From Arhodomonas sp051195215 (lineage in GTDB: Bacteria > Pseudomonadota > Gammaproteobacteria > Nitrococcales > Nitrococcaceae): 64,000 nt of DNA. The position numbers and the translations under genes were made by a program. Of this stretch, positions 8,248 through 18,810 are shown in pieces (within the stretch, counting starts at the first letter, position 1; the number at the start of each line of letters is the position of its first letter). The notes beneath the pieces are model-generated. The model saw only the letters and a list, made by a program, of their open reading frames with translations, did no database searches and was not told where the DNA came from. The stretch is taken from NCBI RefSeq assembly GCF_051195215.1, contig NZ_JBNAZM010000023.1:1-64000 (forward strand), given 5' to 3'.

Positions 8248-8817
8248 TCACTCACGGTGCTTTCCGGGTACCCACAGCAGATCACCGTGGCCGGCGGCGG
8301 CGTTGACGTGACGGGCGGCCACGAACAGGTAGTCCGAGAGACGGTTGATGTAGCGCAGGCCCGCCTCGTTGATGGGGTGCTCGCGGTGGAGGGTGACCAT
8401 GTCGCGCTCGGCGCGGCGGGCGACCGTGCGGGCGAAGTGCAGGTGCGCCGCGCGCGCGACGCCGCCGGGCAGGATGAACGAGCGCAGGGACTCGAGCTCG
8501 GCGTTGTAGGCGTCAATGCAGCGCTCGAGCCACGTCACCTGGCTTGCTTCGAGGCGCAGAGGGTCGTGCTTGAGCTCGGCGTCCAGGGGGGTGGCGAGGT
8601 CGGCGCCCAGATCGAAGAGGTCGTTCTGGATGCGCTCTAGCTCCGATTCGAGCTGGCCGGTACCGTCGATGCGGGCGAAGCCGATAGCGGCGTTGAGCTC
8701 GTCGACGCTGCCGAACGCGGCCACCCGCGGGTCGTCCTTGGGCACCCGCGAACCATCCACCAGGGCGGTTTCGCCGGCATCGCCGGTGCGCGTGTAAATC
8801 TTGGTGAGGCGGACCAT
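8248..8817 (-). CDS. PduO-type cob(I)alamin adenosyltransferase
   Basis: The product has 189 residues. The N-terminal KIYTRTGDAGETALVDGSRV is the ATP-binding signature. FGSVDELNAAIGFAR and the C-terminal CRTVARRAER-like helix (FARTVARRAERDMV) with INRLSDYLFVAARHVN complete the PduO/MMAB family. The enzyme transfers the adenosyl group of ATP to cob(I)alamin to make coenzyme B12. Being the last gene of the mutase operon (115 bases after hcmA), it probably charges the mutase with its cofactor. A second, unrelated adenosyltransferase (cobO) lies at 34.4 kb. Confidence 0.92.
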   Translation of the reverse strand: MVRLTKIYTRTGDAGETALVDGSRVPKDDPRVAAFGSVDELNAAIGFARIDGTGQLESELERIQNDLFDLGADLATPLDAELKHDPLRLEASQVTWLERCIDAYNAELESLRSFILPGGVARAAHLHFARTVARRAERDMVTLHREHPINEAGLRYINRLSDYLFVAARHVNAAAGHGDLLWVPGKHRE

Positions 8818-8932
8818 AGAAGCGCTCGTCTCCCCGGCCGGACGTGGCGAACGCCCGGCCGCTGGCGGTGAATGAACCGGCCAATGGTTTCACAGCCGTC
8901 CGGCAACGGGAAGCCGCTTCCGGGGCGGCGAG

Positions 8933-10607
<1,675 letters not shown>

Positions 10608-10627
<20 letters not shown>

Positions 10628-11594
10628 AGCGAATTCTCTCCTTGACCGTGGCCAACAGCTCCAGGGCGGCGCCGTGAGGGTCGAGCTCGCGCTCGACGAC
10701 GCGTTCGATCATGGTTTCGATGCGATCGGGGTGGGCGCGGTAGAAGCTCTCGCGCACGATCTCCTCGGCGATCTTCACCACCCGGGTGCTCGCGATGCGG
10801 CGACGGCGGACATCGATCTCGCCGCTGCCATGGAGGTGCTCGCGGTGGCGGTCGAGGGCCGCGAGGAGCTCGTCGAATCCTGAAAGCGTCTCGCTGCTGG
10901 TGGGGATCACCGGTACCTGCCAGGCATCGGGGGCTTCGGGCATGCTCATCATCAACATGCTCTTGAGCTCGCGCACGGTGCGGTTGGCGTCCGGGCGGTC
11001 GGCCTTGCTCACCACGTGCACGTCGGCGATCTCGAGGATGCCGGCCTTGATTGCCTGGATGTCGTCACCGAGGCCCGGGGCGTTGATCACCACGGTGGTG
11101 TGGGCGGCACGCACCACGTCCACCTCGTCCTGGCCCACGCCCACGGTCTCGATGAACACCAGGTCGAAGCCGCCGGCGTCGAGCACGTCCACTGCGTCCA
11201 GCGCTGGCCGGGCGAGCCCGCCCAGGCTGCCGCGGGTGGCCATGCTGCGGATGAACACGCCCGGGTCCTGGACGAGATCGGACATGCGGATGCGGTCGCC
11301 GAGAATGGCGCCGCCGGAGAAGGGGCTGGACGGGTCGATGGCGATGACCGCCACGCGCCGCCCGGTCTCACGAATGGTGCGGGCGAGTTGGCTCACCAGG
11401 GTGGACTTGCCCGCGCCGGGCACGCCGGTGATGCCGACGACATGGGCGCGGCCGGTGCGGCGGTAGAGCGCGGCGAGGGCGGCACGACACTCGCGCTCGC
11501 CGGATTCCGCTCGGGTAATGAGCCGCGCCATCGCCCGCGGATCGCCGTTGCAGACGCGCTCGGCGAGCGTCTCGGAGGCGATGCGTTGTGCCAT
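10608..11594 (-). CDS. meaB: MeaB-like GTPase, mutase chaperone
   Basis: The product has 328 residues. It has the P-loop GVPGAGKST (about residue 57), the switch region AIDPSSPFSGGAILGDRIRM, the ETVGVGQDEVDV motif and the guanine-specificity segment SKADRPDAN. This G3E GTPase family (MeaB/ArgK/MMAA) guards B12-dependent mutases by gating delivery of adenosylcobalamin and removal of inactivated cofactor. Its position between the ligase (one base apart) and hcmA (20-base overlap) indicates it serves this mutase. Confidence 0.92.
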
Positions 11595-11595
11595 G

Positions 11596-13020
11596 TCAGC
11601 CGCCTCCGGCCCGCGCCTGCAGGCTGCGGTAGAGGTCGCGGTCGTCGACGACCCGCCTGGCCTTGAAGTCGGTGCGGTCGAACGTCCCGGTGGGCACCGC
11701 CGTCACTGCAACGCGCAGGCCGAGCATGCGGGCGAGGGCCTCGGCGGCGGACTGCCGGAAGCGCTCCTGCGCCGCCTCGCCGCTGGTCTCCACGGTGCGG
11801 TCCATTTCCACCTGTACCGCGAGCTCGTCCATGACGCCCTCGCGGGTGATCACGATGCGGTGCTCGCCCCCGTAGCCCTCGAGTTGGGTGAGCACCGCGG
11901 CGATCTCGCTGGGATACACGTTCTCGCCGCGCACCTGGAACATGTCGTCGATGCGTCCGTAGATCCCCTGGGGCAGGCGCGGGTAGGTGCGCCCGCAGGG
12001 ATTCGTCTCCATGGTCCAGTGGGTGAGATCCCCGGAGAACAGCCGGATCATGGGCTGGGAGGTGCGCTCGAGGGTTGTGTAGATCGGTGTACCCTGCGCG
12101 CCGTAGGTCACGCGGCGGGCGGTCTGCGGGTCGCAGATCTCGGTATAGACGATGTCCTGCCACAGCAGCATGCCGTCGGTCTCGGCACTGCCGGCGCCGT
12201 GCATCCAGGGAGTGACCTCGGCCATGGTGCCGCAGTCCACCACGCGCGCACCGAAGGTCGCGGCGATGTGGTCGCGGATGCCGGGTATGGAGCCACCGGG
12301 TTCGCCGGAGAAGAACATCACGCGCAGGCCGAACTCGCGCGGGTCCACGCCTTCCTCCCGGGCGACCTCGGCGAGGCGCAGGGCGTAGGACGGCGTGCTG
12401 TAGAAGCCTGCCGGGCGTATCAGCCGCAGCCAGGTCACCGCGCGGGCGGTCATGCCCGGGGCGCCGGCGCCGAAGGGAAAGGCCTTGCAGCCGAGGCGCT
12501 CGGCGCCGGTCAGTGCGCCCCAGGAGCCCATGTAGAGGCTGAAGATGGCGGCAACGAACACCGTGTCTCCGGGACGCAAGCCCATGCCCCACATGATGCG
12601 CGCGTGGTTGTTGGCGATGGTCTCCCAGTCCTCGCGGGAGAGGCCGAATACCGTGGGCCGTCCGGATGTGCCGGAGGTGCCGTGAATGTGGTAGACCTCG
12701 GTGTGGGGTACGCAGAGGTAGTCGCCGAAGGGCGGATGGGCGTTCTGCGAGGCGCGCAGCTCGTCCTTGGTGACCACCGGCACGTGCTCGAAGTCGGCGA
12801 GGCTGCGGATGTCGTCGGGCTGAATGCCGGCCTCGGACCACTTCTGCCGGTAGAAGGGGGCGTGCCTCCAGGCGTAGCGCATGACCTCGCGCAGACGGGC
12901 GACGATGGCCTCGTCCCGTTGCCCCGGGGCCATCGTCTCGCGCTCGGGGAACCAGTAGCGTTCGCCCGGCGCGGGGAAGTAATGCGCGTCGTAGCGCGGC
13001 GGAAACTGCCACTGCTCCAT
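11596..13020 (-). CDS. AMP-forming acyl-CoA ligase (phenylacetate-CoA ligase family), probable 2-hydroxyisobutyryl-CoA synthetase
   Basis: The product has 474 residues. The adenylate-forming P-loop is HGTSGTSGRPTVFG; later motifs are FFSGEPGG, the acidic YGRIDDMFQVRGENVYPSEI hinge block, and the C-terminal Lys region FDRTDFKARRVVDDRD. The length and motifs are those of PaaK-type ligases. It is encoded between meaB and hcmB, as in the characterised 2-hydroxyisobutyrate gene cluster, so it most likely activates 2-hydroxyisobutyrate (or a similar short branched hydroxy acid) to the CoA thioester used by the mutase. Phenylacetate is less likely because no paa ring-cleavage genes are nearby. Confidence 0.8.
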   Translation of the reverse strand: MEQWQFPPRYDAHYFPAPGERYWFPERETMAPGQRDEAIVARLREVMRYAWRHAPFYRQKWSEAGIQPDDIRSLADFEHVPVVTKDELRASQNAHPPFGDYLCVPHTEVYHIHGTSGTSGRPTVFGLSREDWETIANNHARIMWGMGLRPGDTVFVAAIFSLYMGSWGALTGAERLGCKAFPFGAGAPGMTARAVTWLRLIRPAGFYSTPSYALRLAEVAREEGVDPREFGLRVMFFSGEPGGSIPGIRDHIAATFGARVVDCGTMAEVTPWMHGAGSAETDGMLLWQDIVYTEICDPQTARRVTYGAQGTPIYTTLERTSQPMIRLFSGDLTHWTMETNPCGRTYPRLPQGIYGRIDDMFQVRGENVYPSEIAAVLTQLEGYGGEHRIVITREGVMDELAVQVEMDRTVETSGEAAQERFRQSAAEALARMLGLRVAVTAVPTGTFDRTDFKARRVVDDRDLYRSLQARAGGG

Positions 13021-13046
13021 GATCTCCTCCTCCGCAGTGTCGCGGT

Positions 13047-13463
13047 CTAGCGCGGTCCGCGCTCGGCCACCAGGGCACGGAACGCGTCGACGATCTCCTG
13101 CGGCGGGGTGTCCTGGAGCAGGACCCTGGCGACGCCCATGCGCTCCAGCTCGGCGACGTCCTCGTCGGGGATCACGCCGCCGCCGGCGACGATGATGTCC
13201 TCGCCGCCCTTCTCGCGCAGCAGCTCGAGCACCCGGGGGAAGACGGTCATGTGCACCCCGGAGAGCAGGCTGATGCCGAGGATGTCCACGTCCTCCTGCA
13301 ACGCGGCGTCGACCACCTCTTCGGGGGTGCGGTGCAGGCCCGTGTACACCACGTCCATGCCCGCATCGCGCAGGGTGCGCGCCACGATCTTCACGCCGCG
13401 GTCGTGGCCGTCGAGGCCGACCTTGGCGAGCAGTACCCGGATCACCGCTTCACTCTGCGCCAT
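13047..13463 (-). CDS. hcmB: B12-binding small subunit of acyl-CoA mutase (HcmB-like)
   Basis: The product has 138 residues and is a free-standing cobalamin-binding Rossmann domain. The Asp-x-His-x-x-Gly motif is GLDGHDRG (Asp18, His20, Gly23), where His20 is the lower axial cobalt ligand. LSGVHMTVFPRVL and IIVAGGGVIPDED are the other two conserved loops. It pairs with the large subunit encoded three genes downstream. It starts 33 bases after the gntR stop, so it is probably co-transcribed with the regulator. Confidence 0.92.
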   Translation of the reverse strand: MAQSEAVIRVLLAKVGLDGHDRGVKIVARTLRDAGMDVVYTGLHRTPEEVVDAALQEDVDILGISLLSGVHMTVFPRVLELLREKGGEDIIVAGGGVIPDEDVAELERMGVARVLLQDTPPQEIVDAFRALVAERGPR

Positions 13464-13496
13464 CTCCTCTCCTCCTCGTCGTGGGCCGGACAGACC

Positions 13497-14159
13497 CTAG
13501 GCCGAGAGACGTTCGGTGGCCTGTTGCAGCCAGTGGCAGGCCCCGTCGGCGTGCTCACGGGCGAGCAGCTCCGCTTCGGGCACGTTGCCGTTGCAGATCG
13601 CCCGGTAGATGCGCTCGTGCTGGTCCCAGATCGGGCCCTGGTTGGCGGCGTCGTCGATGACGTTGATCATCACCCGCCGGGTGTGGTGCCACTGGGTGGC
13701 CATTACCTCCAGTACCCGGGCGTTGGCCGCGGTCTCGTAGATCAGCCAGTGGAATTCCTCGTCCGCAGAGATCAGCAGGGGCACGTCGTGAGCGGCAAGC
13801 GCCGAGCGTCCGTCGGCGAGAATGCGCTCGCCCTCGGCCATGAATCGATCGTCGCAGCGGCGTGCGGCTTCGCCCGCGGCGATCAGGTCGACGCCCGCGC
13901 GCAGACCGTAGAGATCGCGCACGAGCGCCGCGGACAGTGGGGCAACGCGCAGCCCCCGACGGCCGACGGGGCAGAGAAAGCCCTCGGTCTCCAGGCGCTT
14001 CAGTGCCTGGCCCACCGGCAGGCGCGAGACGTCGAGACGGCTTGCCAATCCGTCCTGGGTGATGCGTTCGCCCGGCCGCAAGGTTCCCTCGCAGACGGCG
14101 TTCAGCACTGCGTCGTAGACCAGTTCCGGCAGCGGCTTGGGGGTGTCGATGCGCTGCAT
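13497..14159 (-). CDS. GntR family transcriptional regulator (FCD subfamily)
   Basis: The product has 220 residues from the ATG at 14157-14159. The N-terminal winged helix includes VYDAVLNAVCEGTLRPGERI and the recognition segment GLASRLDVSRLPVGQALKRL. The C-terminal all-helical FCD ligand domain contains DLYGLRAGVDLIAAGEAARR and the metal-ligand histidines (DEEFHWLIYETAAN; HHTRRVMINVIDD; HERIYRAI). It sits at the head of the mutase operon and likely represses it until a CoA ester or hydroxy acid is present. The start codon lies inside a mobile-element end (see the repeat at 14155). A longer upstream frame exists but has no regulator-like sequence. Confidence 0.88.
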   Translation of the reverse strand: MQRIDTPKPLPELVYDAVLNAVCEGTLRPGERITQDGLASRLDVSRLPVGQALKRLETEGFLCPVGRRGLRVAPLSAALVRDLYGLRAGVDLIAAGEAARRCDDRFMAEGERILADGRSALAAHDVPLLISADEEFHWLIYETAANARVLEVMATQWHHTRRVMINVIDDAANQGPIWDQHERIYRAICNGNVPEAELLAREHADGACHWLQQATERLSA

Positions 14160-14184
14160 GACAACACCTCTGGGAAGATTAGTA
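14155..14184 (-). repeat. Solo terminal repeat of the MITE family
   Basis: These 30 bases match the right end of the 59.7-kb element (59810-59839) at 27 of 30 positions (TGCATGACAACACCTC, TGGGAAGATTAGTA). The opposite end and core are absent here. It supplies the stop codon region of the DUF1289 gene (14179-14181) and the ATG of gntR (14157-14159). Confidence 0.8.
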
Positions 14185-14394
14185 ACGCCTCCTCGGCAGG
14201 GCGTCGGTCGCGGCGTCGGTGTTGTCCGATCGCCTCCGGCGAAGACGGTCGACGACGCGTTGCCGCTCCACGGGATCCATGTTCGACCAACGGCCGATCT
14301 CGTCGATGTGGCGACCGCAGCCGCAGCAGTACGCGCCGTTCGCGTCCAGCCGGCATACCCCAATGCACGGTGAGGGCACGTCCTGTGTCGTCAT
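14179..14394 (-). CDS. DUF1289 small cysteine-rich protein
   Basis: The product has 71 residues beginning MTTQDVPSPCIGVCRLDANG, with the family cysteine set CxxxC...CxGCGR, followed by HIDEIGRWSNMDPVERQRVV. DUF1289 (YdhL-like) proteins are probable iron-sulfur or zinc proteins of unknown role. It is the first gene after the promoter region, followed by gntR and the mutase genes, and so may share their transcript. Its last codon and stop lie within the mobile-element end, so the C-terminus may have been altered by the insertion. Confidence 0.85.
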   Translation of the reverse strand: MTTQDVPSPCIGVCRLDANGAYCCGCGRHIDEIGRWSNMDPVERQRVVDRLRRRRSDNTDAATDALPRRRY

Positions 14395-14414
14395 CGCGTC
14401 CCCAGATTTCTGAA

Positions 14415-14428
14415 TACTGTATACAGTA
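14415..14428. promoter_or_regulatory. Perfect palindrome, candidate GntR operator
   Basis: TACTGTATACAGTA is a perfect 14-bp palindrome 21 bases before the DUF1289 start and about 100 bases before the divergent ABC gene. A GTATAC core is usual for operators of FCD-type GntR regulators. Two bases separate the CTGT and ACAG halves, so it is not a LexA box (which needs eight). Confidence 0.6.
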
Positions 14429-14526
14429 AACAGCGTAGCCGGCGTTCCGGCGATATCCACCCGCGATTGAGCGCATCCGCTCCAGCCCGGTATAAGGGCA
14501 GGGGTCGATCGACGAGCGGGGCGGCG

Positions 14527-15129
14527 GTGACACTGGCGGCGAGACAACTGGACTGCGGGGTGGTACGGGTTGCTGCGCTGCAGGTGCGCGATGGCGAATG
14601 CGTTGCCCTCACCGGCCCGTCCGGCTCCGGCAAGACTCGCATCATGCGTGCGTTGGCGGACCTCGATCCCGCCACGGGCGAGATCACCCTGGACGGCCGT
14701 TCCCACCTGGAGTGGGGCGGCCCGCAATGGCGGGCACGGGTGATGTATGTGCCCGCGGAAAGTGCCTGGTGGGACGACCGCGTCGGCGCGCATTTCCCGG
14801 TCGATGTCACCACTGCCGACCTGCGGCCCCTTGGTTTCGCGGCCGATGTGCTCGACTGGCCGGTTGCCCGGCTCTCCTCCGGTGAGCGCCAGCGACTTGC
14901 CCTGTTGCGTGCCGTGCTCCGCACACCACGGGTGCTTTTGCTCGACGAGCCCACCGCCAACCTCGACAGCGCCAATGTCGATCGCGTGGAGCGCTGGCTC
15001 GCCGCACGCCCCGGCAACGATGGCGCGATGCTGTGGGTGAGTCACGACCAGAATCAGCTAAGGCGGGTGTGTGCCCGCGGCTATGGCATACATGCCGGCG
15101 AGCTCCGGGAGATCGTGCCATGGCCGTGA
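14527..15129 (+). CDS. FetA/YbbL-like ABC transporter ATP-binding protein
   Basis: The product has 200 residues from a GTG at 14527 preceded by gagcgggg; a TTG at 14467 would add 20 unlikely residues. Walker A is LTGPSGSGKTRIMR, the signature is LSSGERQRLALLRA and Walker B is VLLLDEPTANLDS. This compact ATPase pairs with the following permease. In E. coli FetAB this pair exports iron and helps resistance to oxidative stress. The gene overlaps the permease start by ten bases. It is transcribed divergently from the mutase operon. Confidence 0.82.
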   Translation: MTLAARQLDCGVVRVAALQVRDGECVALTGPSGSGKTRIMRALADLDPATGEITLDGRSHLEWGGPQWRARVMYVPAESAWWDDRVGAHFPVDVTTADLRPLGFAADVLDWPVARLSSGERQRLALLRAVLRTPRVLLLDEPTANLDSANVDRVERWLAARPGNDGAMLWVSHDQNQLRRVCARGYGIHAGELREIVPWP

Positions 15130-15929
15130 TCCCTCTTACCGCGCTGGATCTCGCATTGGCCGCGGGGCTGGTGCTCGCGCTCGGCGTGCTTGCCTGGCGC
15201 GAACGCCTGGCGATCACTCGTTCACTATGGTGGGCGACGCTGCGTATGGGCGTACAGCTCGCCCTGGTGGGGCTGGTGCTGGAGGCGGTGTTCGCGCTGA
15301 ACGACTGGCATTGGGTCATGCTTGTGGGGCTGGGCATGCTGCTCGTCGCCGCTCGCGAAGTGCACGCTCGTCAGCGTCACCCCTTCGCCGGCGGCTGGGG
15401 CTACGGTATCGGCGCGGGTGCCATGTTCGTCGCGAGTTTCACTACCGCGGGGCTCGCCTTGCTGGTGCTCGTGCAGCCCGAACCCTGGTACCGTCCACAG
15501 TACGCCATTCCACTGTTGGGTATGCTGTTGGGTAACACCATGAACGGGGTGGCGCTGTGCCTGGAGCGGCTCACCGAGGGGGCCTGGAGACAGCGCGCGG
15601 CCATCGAGGCGCGACTGATGCTCGGCGAGGAATGGCAGACCGCGGTCGCACCGTTGCGTCGCGAGAGCATGCGCAGCGGTCTGATCCCCATGATCAACGG
15701 CATGGCCGCTGCGGGAGTAGTGAGCCTGCCGGGGATGATGACCGGCCAGATTCTCGCCGGCAGCCCGCCTGGAGTGGCGGTGCGCTACCAGATCCTGATA
15801 TTTCTTCTGATCACTGTGGGGACGGGTTTTGGGACGTTGCTCGCCAATCGGATGGCGGCGCGTCGACTGTTCGACGAGCGTAGCCGCTTGCGTCTGGATA
15901 GGCTGCGCGACAAAGCGCAGGGGAGATGA
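15120..15929 (+). CDS. fetB: FetB/YbbM-like ABC exporter permease
   Basis: The product has 269 residues from the ATG at 15120 inside the end of the ATPase gene. About seven hydrophobic helices are seen. The conserved family stretches are ARQRHPFAGGWGYGIGAG-like after VAAREVHAR, LLGMLLGNTMNGVALCLERL, and SLPGMMTGQILAGSPPGVAV. Those last two are hallmarks of the UPF0014/FetB family of iron exporters. Substrate by homology only. Confidence 0.85.
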   Translation: MAVIPLTALDLALAAGLVLALGVLAWRERLAITRSLWWATLRMGVQLALVGLVLEAVFALNDWHWVMLVGLGMLLVAAREVHARQRHPFAGGWGYGIGAGAMFVASFTTAGLALLVLVQPEPWYRPQYAIPLLGMLLGNTMNGVALCLERLTEGAWRQRAAIEARLMLGEEWQTAVAPLRRESMRSGLIPMINGMAAAGVVSLPGMMTGQILAGSPPGVAVRYQILIFLLITVGTGFGTLLANRMAARRLFDERSRLRLDRLRDKAQGR

Positions 15930-18277
15930 CAATGATCCGAACATGGGGGCGTACCCTGCTGGCATCCGCCGTGACACTCGCCCTGGGCGCCTGCGGAGGC
16001 GGAGGTGGCGGCGGGGACAGCGATGAACCTGTTACCGAGATCAGCGGTCGCCTGCAGGTGGCCGAGGGCACCTACGCGGACGCGCCGGCGGGCGAGCGGG
16101 CGCTGTCGAACCCCGCGACGGTAAGCGCCAGCGCCGCGGTGGGCGGTGGCAGTGACCGCTACCGGGTGACGCTGGCCCGAGGCCAGGCGGTCTCCCTGGT
16201 GGCGACAGCGGGTCAGACTCTGCGTCTGCGCCTGTGTGCCGTCGGTGGTGACTGCGAGCAAACCCGAACGAGTGCCGGCCAGCCCGTGCGCACCGTGCTC
16301 GCTCCGGCGGATGGCACTTACCGCGCGGAGCTGGTTGCGGAGGCGGGTGCCGGGCTGTACGTGCTCGGCGTCGCCGGTGGTGCACCGACCGCCGATTTCG
16401 CGGCGGCCGCCGGTCCATTCGTGGCCGGCGAGATTCTCGTGGGGCTGCGTGCGGGGGCGCAGTGGCCCGAGGGCGCGCTGAGCCGGCAAGCGGCCGAAGG
16501 CAATGAGGGGCCTGTGCTCGTACATCTCGACACACCGGCAGGGGAGGCGATCCTGTCCCGTCTCGGGGTAACGGGCGGTGACGCCGATGGCTTGCGTGCA
16601 CGCACGCTCAGGGCTGTCGCCGAGCTGCGGCGTCATCCGGATGTACGCTACGCCGAGCCGAACTATCTCTGGGAGCGCAACCGCATCCCCAATGATCCCC
16701 GTTACGCCACCCAATGGCACTATCCGGCACTGGCGTTGCCCGAGGCGTGGGACGAGGTCATCGGTAGCGGTTCGGATGTGACGGTGGCGGTCATCGATGA
16801 TGGCATTCGCCGTCACGTGGACCTGAACGATCGCCTGCTGTTCGATCAGGGGTACGATTTTGCGTCCGACCCGAACTTCTCCAATGACGGCGACGGGATT
16901 GATCCGGACCCCACCGACCCGGCGGTCGACGGCATATTCCACGGCACCGAGGTGTCCGGCCTGGTGGCAGCGGCCACGAACAATGCCCTGGGCGTGGCCG
17001 GTTCTGCCTGGCAGGCCGCCCGGGTTCTGCCGGTGCGTGTCGGCAGCGCCTCGCGCATCACTCTGGCAGACGTGATCAATGGCGTGCGTTACGCGGCGGG
17101 CCTGGCCACGCCCGCGGGGCCGGCGCAGGCTGCACCGAGAGCGCAGGTGGTGAATCTCAGCCTCGGCGGGCCGGGCGGTGCGGCCCAGGCGGCCGAATTC
17201 GCACGCGTGCGTGAGCGAGGTGTGATCGTGCTCGCGGCCGCAGGCAATACGGGCGATGCCACGCCACAGTACCCCGCCGCACATGCGGATGTGCTCGGTG
17301 TCGCCGCCACGCGACGTGATGGTACCCGCGCGCCGTATTCCACCATGGGAGCGTCGGTCTCCCTCGCCGCGCCTGGTGGTGATGCGGGTGATCCGGTGCA
17401 GACCCTCAGCGGCGATGACGCCTATGCGGCGGTCGCGGGTACTTCCTTCGCCGTGCCCCAGGCCGCCGGTGTGGTCGCCTTGATGAAGGCCGTTCACCCG
17501 GGGCTCACACCCGAGGCGGTCGAGTGCGGCGTCCGTGCCGGCGAGCTCACCGATGGTGAGCCCGACGCGTGGGACCCGGAGCTCGGCTACGGACGGCTCG
17601 ATGCGGCCGCGGCGGTGGATTATGCCGGACGCCTGGCCCGTGGCGAGGGCCTGGTATCCCCCAGGGTGGATGCCGTGCCGAGGCAGCTCGATTTCGGTTC
17701 CTTGCCGCAGAGCATGGAGATCGGATTTCGCATCATCTGTGGTGACGGTGCGTTTGCCGGACCGCCACAGCCGCAGGCGAACTGGTTGACGGTAACCACC
17801 GTGGACGAGGCCAGCGGTCGCTATCGTGCTAGCGTGGAGCGCGACGGCCTCGCCGAGGGGGTGAATCGCACCGTCCTGCGAATGGAAACGGACGGCGGTC
17901 AACGGCTGGACGTACCGGTGACGGTTCTGGTGGAGCCGGTGCCCGCTGCGGATGCCGGCCGGCAGTTCGTCCAGCTCTATCGCTGGGAGGACTACGTCTC
18001 CGGCGAGCCGGCGTCCCGCCAGCTCGAGCTGGACGGCAGCGACGATTACCGCTACCGCTTCACTGACGTGGACGCCGGAGAGTACGCGGTCATCGCCTCC
18101 AGCGACCTGGACGGCGACCGCCGCCTGTGCCAGCTCGCGGAGATCTGCGGTGGCTGGCCGGATGGCGCGGCCCTCGAGCCGCTGGAAATCGACGAGGGGG
18201 AGGTGCGTGAGAACGTGAACTTCCCGGTCGCGCCGTTGACCTCTTTGGCGCCCCAGTACCGCAAGGAGGGGCCATGA
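15926..18277 (+). CDS. Subtilisin-like (S8) serine peptidase lipoprotein
   Basis: The product has 783 residues. The lipobox LGAC (Cys23) followed by a glycine run predicts a lipoprotein. The catalytic triad is Asp291 (VTVAVIDDGI), His339 (GIFHGTEVSGLV) and Ser507 (VAGTSFAVPQAAG), with the oxyanion Asn in AAAGNTGD. A segment at about 165-250 resembles the fervidolysin-type propeptide (GEILVGLRAG, RTLRAVAELRRHPDVRYAEP). A C-terminal region of about 230 residues may be beta-rich. The start overlaps the fetB stop, and an in-frame ATG at 15932 is equally possible. The next gene encodes a PrcB-like protein with a four-base overlap, so the two probably act as a pair in the envelope. Confidence 0.88.
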   Translation: MTMIRTWGRTLLASAVTLALGACGGGGGGGDSDEPVTEISGRLQVAEGTYADAPAGERALSNPATVSASAAVGGGSDRYRVTLARGQAVSLVATAGQTLRLRLCAVGGDCEQTRTSAGQPVRTVLAPADGTYRAELVAEAGAGLYVLGVAGGAPTADFAAAAGPFVAGEILVGLRAGAQWPEGALSRQAAEGNEGPVLVHLDTPAGEAILSRLGVTGGDADGLRARTLRAVAELRRHPDVRYAEPNYLWERNRIPNDPRYATQWHYPALALPEAWDEVIGSGSDVTVAVIDDGIRRHVDLNDRLLFDQGYDFASDPNFSNDGDGIDPDPTDPAVDGIFHGTEVSGLVAAATNNALGVAGSAWQAARVLPVRVGSASRITLADVINGVRYAAGLATPAGPAQAAPRAQVVNLSLGGPGGAAQAAEFARVRERGVIVLAAAGNTGDATPQYPAAHADVLGVAATRRDGTRAPYSTMGASVSLAAPGGDAGDPVQTLSGDDAYAAVAGTSFAVPQAAGVVALMKAVHPGLTPEAVECGVRAGELTDGEPDAWDPELGYGRLDAAAAVDYAGRLARGEGLVSPRVDAVPRQLDFGSLPQSMEIGFRIICGDGAFAGPPQPQANWLTVTTVDEASGRYRASVERDGLAEGVNRTVLRMETDGGQRLDVPVTVLVEPVPAADAGRQFVQLYRWEDYVSGEPASRQLELDGSDDYRYRFTDVDAGEYAVIASSDLDGDRRLCQLAEICGGWPDGAALEPLEIDEGEVRENVNFPVAPLTSLAPQYRKEGP

Positions 18278-18759
18278 GGCACGGTGTGTGGCTGTTGGCA
18301 GTGGCGCTAGGGCTCGTCGCCTGCCGCGCCCAGGAGCCGGCACTGGATCAGGCGCTGACTGTCGAGCCGATGACCCTTGCACGCTCGGCGCGTTGTGCGC
18401 CGGGCGATGCCCGGGTCCGATGGTTCGACGATGCGGATGCGCTCGTTGCAGGCACGGGATCGCTAGTGGATGCCGGCACCGCCGACGGGCTCGATTGGCG
18501 TTCGCAGGCGGCCGTGGGCGTGTGGCTGGGTGAGCGTCCCACTGCCGGGTACGGTCTCAGCCTCGCCGACAGTCGCCAGCAGGGCGATCGGCTGGAGCTC
18601 GTCGTCCGGCGCCAAACGCCGCCGGCGGACGCCATGGTGGCTCAGGTAATCACGTACCCCTGCCTGATCGTGACCGTGCCGCGCACGGGGTATTCGACGC
18701 TGCAGGTGGTCGATGACGACGGCGCCAATCTCGGGCGTCTGCGGCCCGGTGTCGAATGA
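18274..18759 (+). CDS. PrcB-like lipoprotein, probable partner of the S8 peptidase
   Basis: The product has 161 residues with a lipobox (LGLVACRA, Cys15). The C-terminal half, GYGLSLADSRQQGDRLELVV followed by PCLIVTVPRTGY, fits the PrcB C-terminal domain found in spirochaete protease complexes (dentilisin PrcA/PrcB). Its ATG overlaps the peptidase stop (ATGA-type), so expression is coupled. Role as chaperone, inhibitor or subunit of the peptidase is inference from PrcB. Confidence 0.7.
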   Translation: MRHGVWLLAVALGLVACRAQEPALDQALTVEPMTLARSARCAPGDARVRWFDDADALVAGTGSLVDAGTADGLDWRSQAAVGVWLGERPTAGYGLSLADSRQQGDRLELVVRRQTPPADAMVAQVITYPCLIVTVPRTGYSTLQVVDDDGANLGRLRPGVE

Positions 18760-18810
18760 GTGTGACGCGTGAACGTGGTGGCCGCCTTCCGGCTGTCGCG
18801 TATCGGCGCT

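Noticed and set aside
13497..14363. Longer GntR protein starting upstream of 14159
   Set aside because: The extra residues are antisense to the DUF1289 region and show no regulator sequence. The ATG at 14157-14159 begins right before the winged helix.
14415..14428. LexA box
   Set aside because: CTGT and ACAG are separated by two bases here; the gammaproteobacterial LexA site needs eight.
15785..18382. Very long minus-strand open frame opposite the S8 peptidase gene
   Set aside because: It is antisense to a peptidase with an intact catalytic triad and reads as Arg/His-rich low-sense sequence. High GC makes such shadow frames common.
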